From the NCBI GenBank assembly GCA_965230515.1, contig OZ246007.1:806001-870000 (forward strand): DNA of 64,000 nucleotides, in the 5' to 3' direction. Position numbers and translations under genes: made by a program. Source of the DNA: JAJFKB01 sp965230515 (lineage in GTDB: Bacteria > Pseudomonadota > Gammaproteobacteria > Pseudomonadales > IMCC2047). Below are positions 46,824-56,217 of the stretch, piece after piece (the stretch's first letter is position 1; the number at the start of each line of letters is the position of its first letter). Under the pieces are notes generated by a model that worked only from the letters and a program-made list of their open reading frames with translations, did no database searches and was not told the origin of the DNA.

Positions 46824-48071
46824 TTACAGCAGGTCGCTTTCCCGTTTCAATTGCAAAATGGCGTAGTTCATCCAGATCAAACAAACTGCCACCAGTCCAA
46901 ACATCAACATGAAACAGGAGCTGCGAATATTGAAGGCATCAGACAACATGCCAAAGAAGATTGGCAGAGTGAAACCACCCAAACCGCCAATTACACCAAC
47001 CATACCACCAACTGAGCCCATATTATCGGGGTAATAATCATGAATAATTCGATACACACTGGCCTTACCAAAACCTTGTGCGATACCAACAACAAACACT
47101 AGCGCAGTAAACACCCAGACGTTTAAACCGACACTGAAGGTAATATCTCCATCAATGCCGTGAATAATCATGCTGGTTTGCGGATAGGAAAGGAAAAACA
47201 GACAGGCAATCGAAATCCAGAATACCCACCAGTTCACTGCGCGTGCACCCACTTTATCTGATGCCCAGCCACCTGCGGCACGAATCAGACCTGAAGGCAG
47301 GGTAAACAGCATGGTAATAAATGAGGCTGTTTTAAGATCCATGCCGTATTCACCGACATAGTACTTGGGTAACCACAAAGCGAGGGCGACGAACCCGCCA
47401 AACACAAAATAGTAATAAAGACCAAAGCGCCAGACCCTTAGTTCTTTAAGCGGAGCCAACTGATCCTTAATCGACTTGTGTGTACCGGACCTTGCTCTCT
47501 CCTCCTGATGAGGGTCGTTATAGGTAAACAGCCAGAACAGTACCGCCATGACTATCATAGAAATCGAATAAACCTGGGGCACCATGCGCCAACCGGCCGC
47601 TACAACAATCGTAGGAGCCACCAGGTTGGTTATCGCAGCCCCGGCGTTACCAGCACCGAAAATACCCATGGCTGTACCCTGGCGTTCCTTTTCAAACCAG
47701 GCGGAGGTATATGCAATACCGATCGCAAAAGAACCACCGGCCAAACCGACGAATAATCCAATGGTGACGTACTGCCAATACTCAGTCGCAAATGCCAGCC
47801 CGTAGGTGGGTATCGCCACCAGCAGCATCTGAATAAAAAACACAACACGACCGCCAAAACGATCCGTTAACAAGCCCAGTGGCAAGCGGGTTATCGAACC
47901 GGTAAGAATAGGTGTCGCAACCAATATACCAAACTCTGTATCGGTGAGGCCTAATTCCCCTTTAATCTTAATACCGATGATTGAAAACATGGTCCACACT
48001 GCAAAGTTGCAGGAGAACGCCAATGTATTCATGGTCAGCACTGACCATTTCTTTGAAGTTTCTGATACCAT
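46824..48071 (-). CDS. narK1: Nitrate transporter NarK1 (proton-nitrate symport type)
   Basis: This 415-residue MFS protein has 12 helices and the type I NNP signatures (GSITRLPLGLL, GNAGAAITNLVAP, LIRAAGGWASDKVG). It probably imports nitrate with protons to start anaerobic respiration. The ATG at 48071 is used: GGGAG sits 6 bp upstream, and the FNR box predicts a transcription start near 48115, inside the longer frame that begins at 48122. It is the first gene of the nar operon and is divergent from narXL. Confidence 0.92.
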   Translation of the reverse strand: MVSETSKKWSVLTMNTLAFSCNFAVWTMFSIIGIKIKGELGLTDTEFGILVATPILTGSITRLPLGLLTDRFGGRVVFFIQMLLVAIPTYGLAFATEYWQYVTIGLFVGLAGGSFAIGIAYTSAWFEKERQGTAMGIFGAGNAGAAITNLVAPTIVVAAGWRMVPQVYSISMIVMAVLFWLFTYNDPHQEERARSGTHKSIKDQLAPLKELRVWRFGLYYYFVFGGFVALALWLPKYYVGEYGMDLKTASFITMLFTLPSGLIRAAGGWASDKVGARAVNWWVFWISIACLFFLSYPQTSMIIHGIDGDITFSVGLNVWVFTALVFVVGIAQGFGKASVYRIIHDYYPDNMGSVGGMVGVIGGLGGFTLPIFFGMLSDAFNIRSSCFMLMFGLVAVCLIWMNYAILQLKRESDLL

Positions 48072-48121
48072 TAACTGCTCCCTCGAACGACTAAAGGACT
48101 GACTGGAATTTTGCGATGCCA

Positions 48122-48163
48122 AATATATAATCGAGCAAAGTGAGAGCTATTGACATAGATCAA
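48122..48163 (-). promoter_or_regulatory. narK1 promoter: FNR box and -10
   Basis: TTGAC-ATAG-ATCAA (48150-48163) is an almost perfect FNR/Anr box. On the minus strand TATATT (48122-48127) lies at the class II -10 distance, predicting a start near 48115. This should drive narK1 and possibly the whole nar operon when oxygen is absent. Confidence 0.82.
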
Positions 48164-48200
48164 GCATGCCACGCAGCCATTTTTACAGAAAGGGATCAAC

Positions 48201-48216
48201 TACCACTAAAGTGGTA
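48201..48216. promoter_or_regulatory. NarL 7-2-7 palindrome in the narK1/narX interval
   Basis: TACCACT-AA-AGTGGTA is a perfect two-heptamer NarL/NarP site. Its centre is 52 bp from the FNR box centre, near -93 of the predicted narK1 start. It is also about 120 bp upstream of narX, so autoregulation of narXL is possible. A weaker heptamer pair (48291-48312) lies next to the narX start. Nothing else is seen in this 258-bp interval. Confidence 0.85.
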
Positions 48217-48329
48217 TTATAGAAACCAAATATTTTCCTTTTTAATCAGCGTGTTGCACATTAAACAAGAACCAAAAGCCATATAACAGGTACTACCAAC
48301 TATTTAGTAGTAATTACCCCAGAATAATT

Positions 48330-50231
48330 ATGTTTAAACATCAACCAACAGAAAAGTCTCTCTCCCAGCGGTTTGGATTTGCCATTGCCTGCATCACTCT
48401 GCTGGCTTTTACCAGTATCGTCGCGGCTATATTCGTCATTCAACAGGCAGGAACGCACGCTGCTGCCGTGAATTCCGCCGGTTCTCTGCGCATGCAATCT
48501 TATCGAATAGGTACAGCCTTGCTAACCATACAAACCCGGCTGGTTAATGAGGGGGAAGCTTTCGATTTTCGCAGGGGCGACAGCCGGCTGGACAAACTGA
48601 TCGAAGATTTTTCTGCACAGCTGAATAGCGAGGAGCTCTACGATGTCAGGCGATCTGACAAAAACCTCGAGCCTGGCAAATCATACAAACTGGTTGAAAC
48701 GGCATGGAAAAGGCGCATCGTACCCATGCTCAACCAGCTCCAGCAATTTCAGCCTAATTCGGCAGAATATCTGGCCCTAACCGATCAATACCTGGAACAG
48801 GTCAATCAATTTGTTGATAACATTGACCACTTTGTACTTGCTCTTCAGATTGATTCCGAGCAGCAAATCAGAATCCTTGGTCTAATCACGCTGTTTTGCG
48901 TATTCTGCACAGTTGGCGTCGCCTATGGTGTAATGTATCTGTTGAACTCTTCAGTTATTCTGCCACTGGCAGAATTGGTGGAGTTGGCAACCCAGTTCAA
49001 AAAGGGCAATTTTAAAGCTCGCTCAAACAACCCCAACCGCGACGAACTCGGAATACTCGCACAGACTTATAATCAGATGGCCGAATCCATAGCCAATCAG
49101 TACGAAAGACTGGAGAAAATGGTTGCGGAGAAAACCGCCGAGCTCACTCAGAGCAACCTGACACTGGAGTTTCTCTACGATACCAGCAGAAAGCTGGCCG
49201 GTGAAAACGATCCGGAAAATTTGCGCGCTATTCTTTTAAAACTTAGAGAAGTTGCCGAGCTTAAATACCTGTTGCTTTGTTACAAACCCACCGCTGACAG
49301 TAACTACTACGAACTCATTGACTGTGGTGCGACAGAGAATATCAAACCGGAGCAATTAGCCAACGCACCTGCAATACTAGCCTCCATGAAGGTGCTCCCC
49401 AACGAGCGGGTGCCGGCAGTTATATCAGAGCTTAAAGAGGGACAAAATCAATACGGTTACCTCTATGCGGAGCTACATTCCAAAAAGAGCCGGAGTGAGT
49501 GGAAGGAACAACTGCTGCAAAACGTAGCTGACCAGCTGGCAGCCGCCTACAGCCTGAAGCATCAGGATGCACAGGAACGTCTGTTGATGCTTTTTGAAGA
49601 ACGGGCTGTCATTGCCCGAGAACTCCATGACTCCCTGGCGCAGTCACTTTCTTATCTGAAAATGCAGATCACACGCTTAAAAACTCTACTCAAAAGAAAA
49701 GCCGATGAAGAGACTATCATGGGCGTCAGCAATGAGCTTCAGGACGGCCTGAATGCTGCTTACCGAAACCTCAGAGAGCTGTTAAATACTTTTCGCCTGC
49801 AAATCACCCACCCTTCACTACAGGCAGCACTGGATACTACGGTAAAAGAATTTGCGGAATTTAGTGGCGTACCTATTTCACTGAATTACAATATGCTGGC
49901 AAAAAAGTTAACTCCCAATGAAGACATTCATGTATTACAGATTGTGCGGGAAGCTGTTTCAAACGCAGTTAAACACGCTTCTGCCAAGCAGATAGAGATC
50001 AATTGCGGGGAAGTCGGCGATGGTACGGTAACCTTTGATATTATTGATGATGGTATCGGGATCGAAAGAGAAGCGACAAAAAAATATCACTACGGGTTAT
50101 CGATCATGCATGAACGCGCTAACAGCCTCAGTGGCGAGCTAACTATTGAGCCAGGCAAACAATCGGGTACCCAGGTATCATTAAAATTCACACCACAGTT
50201 AACAACTGAAACTTCCGAGAATATGGCATGA
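48330..50231 (+). CDS. narX: Nitrate/nitrite sensor histidine kinase NarX
   Basis: This 633-residue kinase has TM1 at about 16-38, a P-box nitrate-binding motif at about 48-58 (NSAGSLRMQSYR), a second TM near 176-200, a HAMP domain, a GAF-like middle and a HisKA_3/HATPase end with His433 in ELHDSLAQSL. It senses periplasmic nitrate and phosphorylates NarL. It overlaps narL by 4 bp (ATGA). There is no clear Shine-Dalgarno. Confidence 0.94.
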   Translation: MFKHQPTEKSLSQRFGFAIACITLLAFTSIVAAIFVIQQAGTHAAAVNSAGSLRMQSYRIGTALLTIQTRLVNEGEAFDFRRGDSRLDKLIEDFSAQLNSEELYDVRRSDKNLEPGKSYKLVETAWKRRIVPMLNQLQQFQPNSAEYLALTDQYLEQVNQFVDNIDHFVLALQIDSEQQIRILGLITLFCVFCTVGVAYGVMYLLNSSVILPLAELVELATQFKKGNFKARSNNPNRDELGILAQTYNQMAESIANQYERLEKMVAEKTAELTQSNLTLEFLYDTSRKLAGENDPENLRAILLKLREVAELKYLLLCYKPTADSNYYELIDCGATENIKPEQLANAPAILASMKVLPNERVPAVISELKEGQNQYGYLYAELHSKKSRSEWKEQLLQNVADQLAAAYSLKHQDAQERLLMLFEERAVIARELHDSLAQSLSYLKMQITRLKTLLKRKADEETIMGVSNELQDGLNAAYRNLRELLNTFRLQITHPSLQAALDTTVKEFAEFSGVPISLNYNMLAKKLTPNEDIHVLQIVREAVSNAVKHASAKQIEINCGEVGDGTVTFDIIDDGIGIEREATKKYHYGLSIMHERANSLSGELTIEPGKQSGTQVSLKFTPQLTTETSENMA

Positions 50232-50872
50232 CAGAAAAAGCTCAGATTTTACTGGTAGATGATCATCCTTTACTGCGAACCGGCGTTGCTCAGCTGATTG
50301 CGCTGGAAGAGGATCTGGAAACGGTTGGTGAGGCATCCAACGGGGAAGAAGCCGTTACTAAGGCGCTGGAACTTGACCCTGACCTGATTTTGCTCGACCT
50401 CAATATGAAAGGAATGAATGGTATCGATACTCTTTCTGCATTGCGGGACGCGGAAATCACCTCAAGGATTGTTATGTTTACGGTTTCTGATAATCAGGAG
50501 GACGTAGTGGCCGCACTGCAAGCCGGTGCCGACGGCTATTTATTGAAAGATATGGAGCCTGACGATCTGATCAAGAAAGTCAGACTTGCCGCACATGGAC
50601 AACTGGTGCTCAGTGAGGAACTGACAGAACTGCTGGCACTAGCCATCCAGAGTAAAAGCCGAAAAGACAGCAAATCAGACGCCAAGTCTATGACCAAACG
50701 TGAACGACAGATACTAAAACTAATATCGGCGGGAATGACCAACAAACACATTGCGCGAAAACTGGATATTACCGAAGGAACCGTCAAAGTCCATATTAAA
50801 CATCTATTTAAGAAGCTTGGTCTCAAATCACGTGTAGAGGCGGCAATATGGGCTATGGAAAACAAGCTTTAA
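50228..50872 (+). CDS. narL: Nitrate response regulator NarL
   Basis: This 214-residue protein has a receiver domain with phosphoacceptor Asp57 (LILLDLNMKG) and a C-terminal LuxR/NarL-type helix-turn-helix (LTKRERQ-type TKRERQILKLISAGMTNKHI). Phosphorylated by NarX, it binds TACYNMT heptamers like those at 48201-48216 and 51096-51111. It overlaps narX by 4 bp. Confidence 0.95.
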   Translation: MTEKAQILLVDDHPLLRTGVAQLIALEEDLETVGEASNGEEAVTKALELDPDLILLDLNMKGMNGIDTLSALRDAEITSRIVMFTVSDNQEDVVAALQAGADGYLLKDMEPDDLIKKVRLAAHGQLVLSEELTELLALAIQSKSRKDSKSDAKSMTKRERQILKLISAGMTNKHIARKLDITEGTVKVHIKHLFKKLGLKSRVEAAIWAMENKL

Positions 50873-51095
50873 CCAATTGCCAACCCGTCATACAGTAAGA
50901 AGGCCGGATTAGATAAGCCACCATATTATTCAGCAGACACACACTTTTCACAGTCTAATGTCCTGAGCCTGTTATTCAAAATTTAGAAAATTGGCCAATT
51001 ACCACCAATAAACTTCCGCACAGCAATAAAATGCACACTTTATCACGATTATTTATATCCCATTGAAATAATTGAATAAAAAAAGAAAAAAAGGA

Positions 51096-51111
51096 TACTC
51101 CAAAAGTGGTA
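51096..51111. promoter_or_regulatory. NarL 7-2-7 site upstream of the porin
   Basis: TACTCCA-AA-AGTGGTA is a two-heptamer site with the right half perfect and one change on the left. Its centre is 51 bp from the FNR box centre, nearly the spacing found at narK1. This predicts nitrate activation of the porin. Confidence 0.72.
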
Positions 51112-51147
51112 TTTTGATTTTTTGGTCACTTTTTACCCCACGAAACA

Positions 51148-51189
51148 TTGATCTGGATCAATCTTAAACACAGAACCCGCCTCTATATT
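51148..51189 (+). promoter_or_regulatory. Porin promoter: FNR box and -10
   Basis: TTGAT-CTGG-ATCAA (51148-51161) is a perfect FNR/Anr box. TATATT at 51184-51189 lies at the class II -10 distance, predicting a start near 51196. The 5' UTR would be about 118 bases. The rest of the 441-bp gap 50873-51313 is AT-rich and holds no ORF. Confidence 0.83.
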
Positions 51190-51313
51190 TAACCCAGAAT
51201 TTTTACTGGCTAACGAGGAGACAACCCAGTTCAAATCACAAAAACAACACTTTTAAGTTTCACATAAAGTTTAGCGACTTACGGTTAACTCAATAAATTT
51301 TAAGGAAGGCATA

Positions 51314-52531
51314 ATGAAAAAGCTCAGCTCTCACGTACTCAGCACCTCAATTGCCCTGTTAGTGGCAGGCGGAAGCCAGGCTGTATTAGCCAATGGCGAG
51401 GCCGCCTCTTTTACCGACGCGCTCACCGGAGGCAAGGTCAGCGCAGATTTCAGACTACGCTTTGAGAATGTCGATCAGGATAATGCTCTGGAAGACGCCG
51501 ATGCGCTGACCCTGCGATCCAGACTGGGCTACACCACTGGCACTTACAACGGTTTTTCTGCGAAAGTTGAAGTTGAAGATTCTCGCGTAGTAGCAGGAGT
51601 AGATGATTATACGGTTGGCCCAACCGGTTTTAATGTTGGCGAATACTCAGTAATTGCCGACCCGGAAACTACCGAAGTGGACCAGGCCTATATCCAGTAC
51701 AAAAACGCCGGTTTTACCGCAAAACTGGGACGTCAGGTAATCACCTATGACAACCACCGTTTTATCGGGCACGTAGGGTGGAGACAGGACCGACAAACCT
51801 ATGATGCGGTATCCCTGAGCTTCAAACCAGCGGATAACATCAATATCAGCTACAACTATATTGACGAGCGTGAACGTATTTTTGCTGAAGATGCCGATGT
51901 GGACTCTGACGATCACCTGCTCAATGCCTCGGTCAAAACGGCAGTCGGAACACTGACCGGGTATGCTTATCTTCTGGAGAACGAAGACAACGATCAGGAG
52001 CATGAGACTTACGGTGTTCGTTTCAACGGCTCAACCAAAGCCGGCGACATCAAAGTACTATACAGCGCTGAGTTTGCCACGCAGGAATTTGAGCAAAACG
52101 CGGTTGATTTTGACGCCGACTACTACAATCTGGAAGCAGGCGTGGTCGTAAACGGCTTTACCGCCAAACTGGGCTACGAAGTGTTGGGTTCAGATGACGC
52201 GGCCTACGGCTTTGCTACACCTCTGGCTACTCTTCATGCGCACAACGGCTGGGCTGACCAGTTCCTCGGCACCCCCGCTCAAGGGTTGGTTGATATGTCA
52301 TTAACCTTCGCAGGCAAACTGGCCGGAGGTAAATTCAAGATTGTTTATCACGATTTCGAAGCGGATGATGATACCTCAACTGTCGATGATATGGGTGACG
52401 AGCTTGATCTGGTCTACACCAGAAAGTTCGGAAAACACTATTCATTCGGCATCAAATACGCTACTTATTCAGCTGACGACATCAAGGTTGATGCTGACAA
52501 ATTCTGGGTTTGGGTAGGCGCAAGCTTCTAA
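51314..52531 (+). CDS. Outer-membrane porin, nitrate/anaerobiosis regulated
   Basis: The 405-residue protein has a signal peptide cut after about residue 27 (GGSQAVLA), many alternating beta strands and a terminal Phe (WVWVGASF), as expected for an outer-membrane beta-barrel. It resembles alginate-export-type porins (KVSADFRLRFENVDQ; GRQVITYDNHRFIG). Strong AAGGAAGG precedes the ATG. FNR and NarL sites upstream suggest it lets nitrate or nitrite cross the outer membrane during denitrification; the substrate is not proven by sequence. Confidence 0.85.
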   Translation: MKKLSSHVLSTSIALLVAGGSQAVLANGEAASFTDALTGGKVSADFRLRFENVDQDNALEDADALTLRSRLGYTTGTYNGFSAKVEVEDSRVVAGVDDYTVGPTGFNVGEYSVIADPETTEVDQAYIQYKNAGFTAKLGRQVITYDNHRFIGHVGWRQDRQTYDAVSLSFKPADNINISYNYIDERERIFAEDADVDSDDHLLNASVKTAVGTLTGYAYLLENEDNDQEHETYGVRFNGSTKAGDIKVLYSAEFATQEFEQNAVDFDADYYNLEAGVVVNGFTAKLGYEVLGSDDAAYGFATPLATLHAHNGWADQFLGTPAQGLVDMSLTFAGKLAGGKFKIVYHDFEADDDTSTVDDMGDELDLVYTRKFGKHYSFGIKYATYSADDIKVDADKFWVWVGASF

Positions 52532-52610
52532 TCCTGAACCCCGGAATGACCCCGGTTACGTCCCACGTCTCCGGGGTATGTTAGACCCTCTCCCCTAGAG
52601 GTGATTATTA

Positions 52611-52646
52611 GCCCGCAATAACTTTGGTTATCGCGGGCTTTTTTTT
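52611..52646 (+). terminator. Terminator after the porin
   Basis: GCCCGC-AATAAC pairs with GTTAT-GCGGGC, giving a long stem followed by eight T. Its tail overlaps the end of the convergent permease gene. A further CCCCGGA/TCCGGGG inverted repeat lies just before it. Confidence 0.9.
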
Positions 52647-53580
52647 AGGGTTTTGCGCCAGAATTTGCGCCAGGGTTTGCAACAACCAGACAACCAAAAA
52701 CCACAAGCAATGCACCAAAAATACTCAATCCGTTTAACGCATCAACATGGGTATAACCAGGTAAAACCAAAGCAAACAGATACTCATAGGCCAGTGTCGC
52801 CAGCGGAATAAATGCCAACAGCGCGCTACTTTTTGATGCCTCCCAGCGCACCAGCGATTCACCAAAACAGATGTAAGCGACCAATGACACAAAACAACTC
52901 GCAAGCAACAGAGCAAGTTGTATTTGATCCAATGAAAAAATTATTCCCAGATTTGCGCTCGGCAAAAGCACCAGCATACCGAGACTATAGCAGCAGAATA
53001 ATAAAAACACTGGAGAGATGCGGCCGGATAACAGTTTTTGGCCCATACCATAGAAAATCCAGACTAGCGCTGCGCCAGTCATGTAGAGCGTTCCTAACGC
53101 ATACTCGCTTGAAGCACTGACAATCTCGAGCAATCGATCATTAAAGAACAGCACGAGACCCGATACAAATACCAGCGTGCCCAGCCACTGTAAACTGCTA
53201 AAACTTTCGTTTAATACCAACACACAAAGAAGAAGCAGCGCAATCGGCCCCAGCTGAATAATAATCTGACTGCTTCCAGCTGGAATAAACTGTAACGCAT
53301 CCATAAACATAATATGATTGGCGAGTAGCCCCAAAACTGCCATTATCAGCAGTCCAAACTGCTTGATATCCAGACGTGAAGGTACATGAATACCTTTTTT
53401 CAGCACCATATAAAGCGGTAATACCACAGTCGCCGCGACAAACCGATAGAAGTTCAGAGTGTAGGGATCCACTTTATCAAGCACACCCTTTGACACAACA
53501 GGTAGCAACCCCCAGCAGGCAATAGCGGTAACGGCCAGCCACAATCCCAGCAACGATTGTCCGGATTTCAAATTTAACAT
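52645..53580 (-). CDS. EamA/DMT-family permease
   Basis: This 311-residue membrane protein has about ten helices in two EamA repeats (AITAIACWGLLPVVSKGVLD opening; second repeat from about residue 163). The family exports or imports metabolites such as amino acids; the substrate is unknown. It starts just after the terminator of the TonB receptor gene, so it is probably a separate unit. Confidence 0.85.
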   Translation of the reverse strand: MLNLKSGQSLLGLWLAVTAIACWGLLPVVSKGVLDKVDPYTLNFYRFVAATVVLPLYMVLKKGIHVPSRLDIKQFGLLIMAVLGLLANHIMFMDALQFIPAGSSQIIIQLGPIALLLLCVLVLNESFSSLQWLGTLVFVSGLVLFFNDRLLEIVSASSEYALGTLYMTGAALVWIFYGMGQKLLSGRISPVFLLFCCYSLGMLVLLPSANLGIIFSLDQIQLALLLASCFVSLVAYICFGESLVRWEASKSSALLAFIPLATLAYEYLFALVLPGYTHVDALNGLSIFGALLVVFGCLVVANPGANSGAKP

Positions 53581-53594
53581 CTACAGATATACCT

Positions 53595-53625
53595 GAAAAA
53601 TACCGCGGGCTTTTCCGCCCGCGGT
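53595..53625 (-). terminator. Terminator after the TonB-dependent receptor gene
   Basis: ACCGCGGGC and GCCCGCGGT form a 9-bp stem with a 6-base loop, followed on the minus strand by ATTTTT. It lies 60 bp past the receptor stop and just before the permease start. Confidence 0.85.
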
Positions 53626-53684
53626 TAGAGGAGGGGAGATATTTCCGGCACTCGAATCCCGAGTGCCAAAAATCAGTGGCTAGC

Positions 53685-56066
53685 TTATAGTCTCCATTTA
53701 AATCCCAGACCAATAGTACGTGGGCGGGCTGCTACGATTGACTCTGGATCCTGGAAAGTTCCGATTCCATCATAGACCGCCAACTCATCAGTCAGGTTTT
53801 TCACATAAGCACTCAGGGTGATATTGTCATTGAGCTCATAGTTCGCTCTGAAGTTGACAATGGTGTAGGAATCCAGCTCGATATTGAATGCATTATCATC
53901 CCGAAACTCGGTATTGGCATCGTCCCTGTAGGTCATATCGCCCACCAGAGTCAGCGGTTTGCCCGCCACCTCCATATCGTAGGTCAGCGCGGCATAGAAC
54001 TGATAGTCCGGTACGTTGGGCATATCATCACCATCGAGACCTACAATCACAAAGGGAGAAGCCCCCGGCAGTACCGGTTGATCCTCTGTCAGTTCATGAC
54101 TAAAGAAATAGGTACCGGTAAAATCGAGTTTCAGCGAATCGGTCAGCAACGCGCTGATTGCCCATTCCAGACCATTCACCTCAGCCTCTCCACCGTTAAC
54201 TGTAAATGGAATGTTACCGGCCGGATCTCGCGGTTCTACCTGAATGTCTTCCCACTCGACAAAGAATAGCGCACCGTTCGCCTGGACCCTGCCCCCCATC
54301 AACCTGGACTTAAGACCAAACTCAATATTGGTTAACTCATCCGACTCGTAGGTCGCCGGAATTCCCGCCGCAAAGGGCTGATTGGAGTTATTAACGCCAC
54401 CAACCCTGAAACCTTCAGAATAGGTTGCATAGAACATTACGTCATCAGTGTGATTGTAGGTAACCGTAAACTTGGTCGTAACCTGATCATCGTCATCTTC
54501 AATCAGACCTACGAGATTTCCATTCGCTGTGGTTCCAACGATTTCACCAGACGGCACCGGCGCGTTAGCAACAAATCCATGTGTGGTCGCCTGTCGAGAT
54601 TCCAGATCCACTTCAAAGTAACGAATACCGAACAACAACTGCCACTGGTCATTAAGGTCAAAGGTTGCTTCACCGAATGCTGCTTTCTGCTCTACCTCGT
54701 CGGCCCGGAACCGGCCGAAGAATGCGGTACCTCCAGCAATCAGTGCATCATTTGAGTTGAGAGGATTCCAGGCAACCGGATTACCATTTCCATCCGTGGT
54801 AACCACGTTGACTTCAAAATTATTATCATCCTTCTGGTAATAGAGACCGGCAACAAAATTAAAAGCCCCGTCAAATGAGGATGCAAAACGTGTTTCCAGC
54901 ATATCAATCTCATAGGATTGTGGCTGCACGGTCACACCGGGAATGGGTACACCAAAAAACAATAATATAGGTGTGCTATCAAAGACCAGTTCGATATCGT
55001 GCTCAAATTGACCCGCTGATAACAACCAGGTACCCGCATCAAACTCATACTGGGCCGTTAGACCAAGCAGCGTGACCTCATCATCACGGGTATTTACCGT
55101 AATATCAGAGTTGATAAAATCATCCCCGGGAGTCAGGGAGGGAAGACCAGCCAGAGGTGCGAAACCCCCATTACCGGGCAACATAGCGATCTCTGCTGGC
55201 TGATCCGGCCAAGCAGGAGATCCTTTGTCAGTAAAGCGAGAGGAGCCACCCGTTTCCATGTCCTGATCCAGATACATCAGATCCAGTGTGAATCGATCAT
55301 TGGGTGTCCAACGCAGATGCATACGTCCGCCGGTTGTTTCCTCGTCATTAATATCGTCACTGCTTCCGTCAAAACTGGTGACGCCAGCTACGGTAATTTC
55401 CCGGCGAGGCTGATCAATCCAGCCCGAATTGTCGGTACGCCAACCAACCAGGCGCACTCCCAACACATCTTCAACCAGCGGAATATTAACCATGCCGCTG
55501 ATGGTATTATTATCGCCGCCTTCGTCGGTATCAGAAAAATCAACATCGACAAAAGCATCGAACTCAGCAGTATCCGGCTTTTTCGCTATAAACCGAATAT
55601 TCCCTGCCATTGAGTTCGCCCCGTACAGCGTACCCTGAGGACCGTTTAATACCTCAATACGCTCCAGATCAATCAGCTTGATCGGTGCGTTTTTACCACC
55701 GCCATCCTGATTATCAACAGCGGTGATCACATACTCATCAAAATAGGCACCCACTACAGAAGGGCCATTACCGTTGATACCGCGAATGATATATTCCTTA
55801 TCGCCGGGTCCGAGATCCTGAAACTGCAACCCCGGAACACTGCCGGCAAAATCCTCAAAATCCAGTTGCCCTTTTTCTTCGAAAGAGTCACCGGCCAGTG
55901 CGAAAATTGATGCCGCAACGGATTGCAGGTTTTCTTCACCACGTTTGGATGCGGTCACCGTTATTTCTTCTATCACCACGCCCTCAGCTGAAAAAGAGTA
56001 CCCCGGCGTCATCATCAGCGACGCGACGGAAACAGCAAGTGCGATCGGTTTAATCTGGCTTTTCAT
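53685..56066 (-). CDS. TonB-dependent outer-membrane receptor
   Basis: The 793-residue protein has a signal peptide, a TonB-box-like EEITVTASKRGEENLQSV, a plug domain (LERIEVLNGPQGTLYGANSM) and a 22-strand barrel ending in a Phe-rich GLGFKWRL. It belongs to the broad group of receptors close to FecA/CirA-type and marine substrate receptors. No siderophore genes or Fur box were seen, so its ligand is open; uptake of an organic compound linked to the neighbouring amino-acid genes is one option. Confidence 0.9.
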   Translation of the reverse strand: MKSQIKPIALAVSVASLMMTPGYSFSAEGVVIEEITVTASKRGEENLQSVAASIFALAGDSFEEKGQLDFEDFAGSVPGLQFQDLGPGDKEYIIRGINGNGPSVVGAYFDEYVITAVDNQDGGGKNAPIKLIDLERIEVLNGPQGTLYGANSMAGNIRFIAKKPDTAEFDAFVDVDFSDTDEGGDNNTISGMVNIPLVEDVLGVRLVGWRTDNSGWIDQPRREITVAGVTSFDGSSDDINDEETTGGRMHLRWTPNDRFTLDLMYLDQDMETGGSSRFTDKGSPAWPDQPAEIAMLPGNGGFAPLAGLPSLTPGDDFINSDITVNTRDDEVTLLGLTAQYEFDAGTWLLSAGQFEHDIELVFDSTPILLFFGVPIPGVTVQPQSYEIDMLETRFASSFDGAFNFVAGLYYQKDDNNFEVNVVTTDGNGNPVAWNPLNSNDALIAGGTAFFGRFRADEVEQKAAFGEATFDLNDQWQLLFGIRYFEVDLESRQATTHGFVANAPVPSGEIVGTTANGNLVGLIEDDDDQVTTKFTVTYNHTDDVMFYATYSEGFRVGGVNNSNQPFAAGIPATYESDELTNIEFGLKSRLMGGRVQANGALFFVEWEDIQVEPRDPAGNIPFTVNGGEAEVNGLEWAISALLTDSLKLDFTGTYFFSHELTEDQPVLPGASPFVIVGLDGDDMPNVPDYQFYAALTYDMEVAGKPLTLVGDMTYRDDANTEFRDDNAFNIELDSYTIVNFRANYELNDNITLSAYVKNLTDELAVYDGIGTFQDPESIVAARPRTIGLGFKWRL

Positions 56067-56217
56067 AGCCTTCCCCCCTAACCATTAATATAGTTTTCCA
56101 ATTTAAGCCAACGACAGAATATGATACAGACGCAACTTACCGATACTCCGTGTCAACACATCTACCAATATTTCAAAATTGCCTGTCAAAGTAAACGGGA
56201 TATTTAGGGTCACAGCC

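Noticed and set aside
48072..48122. Longer NarK1 start at 48122
   Set aside because: The predicted transcription start (near 48115) lies inside it, and the ATG at 48071 has a clear Shine-Dalgarno.
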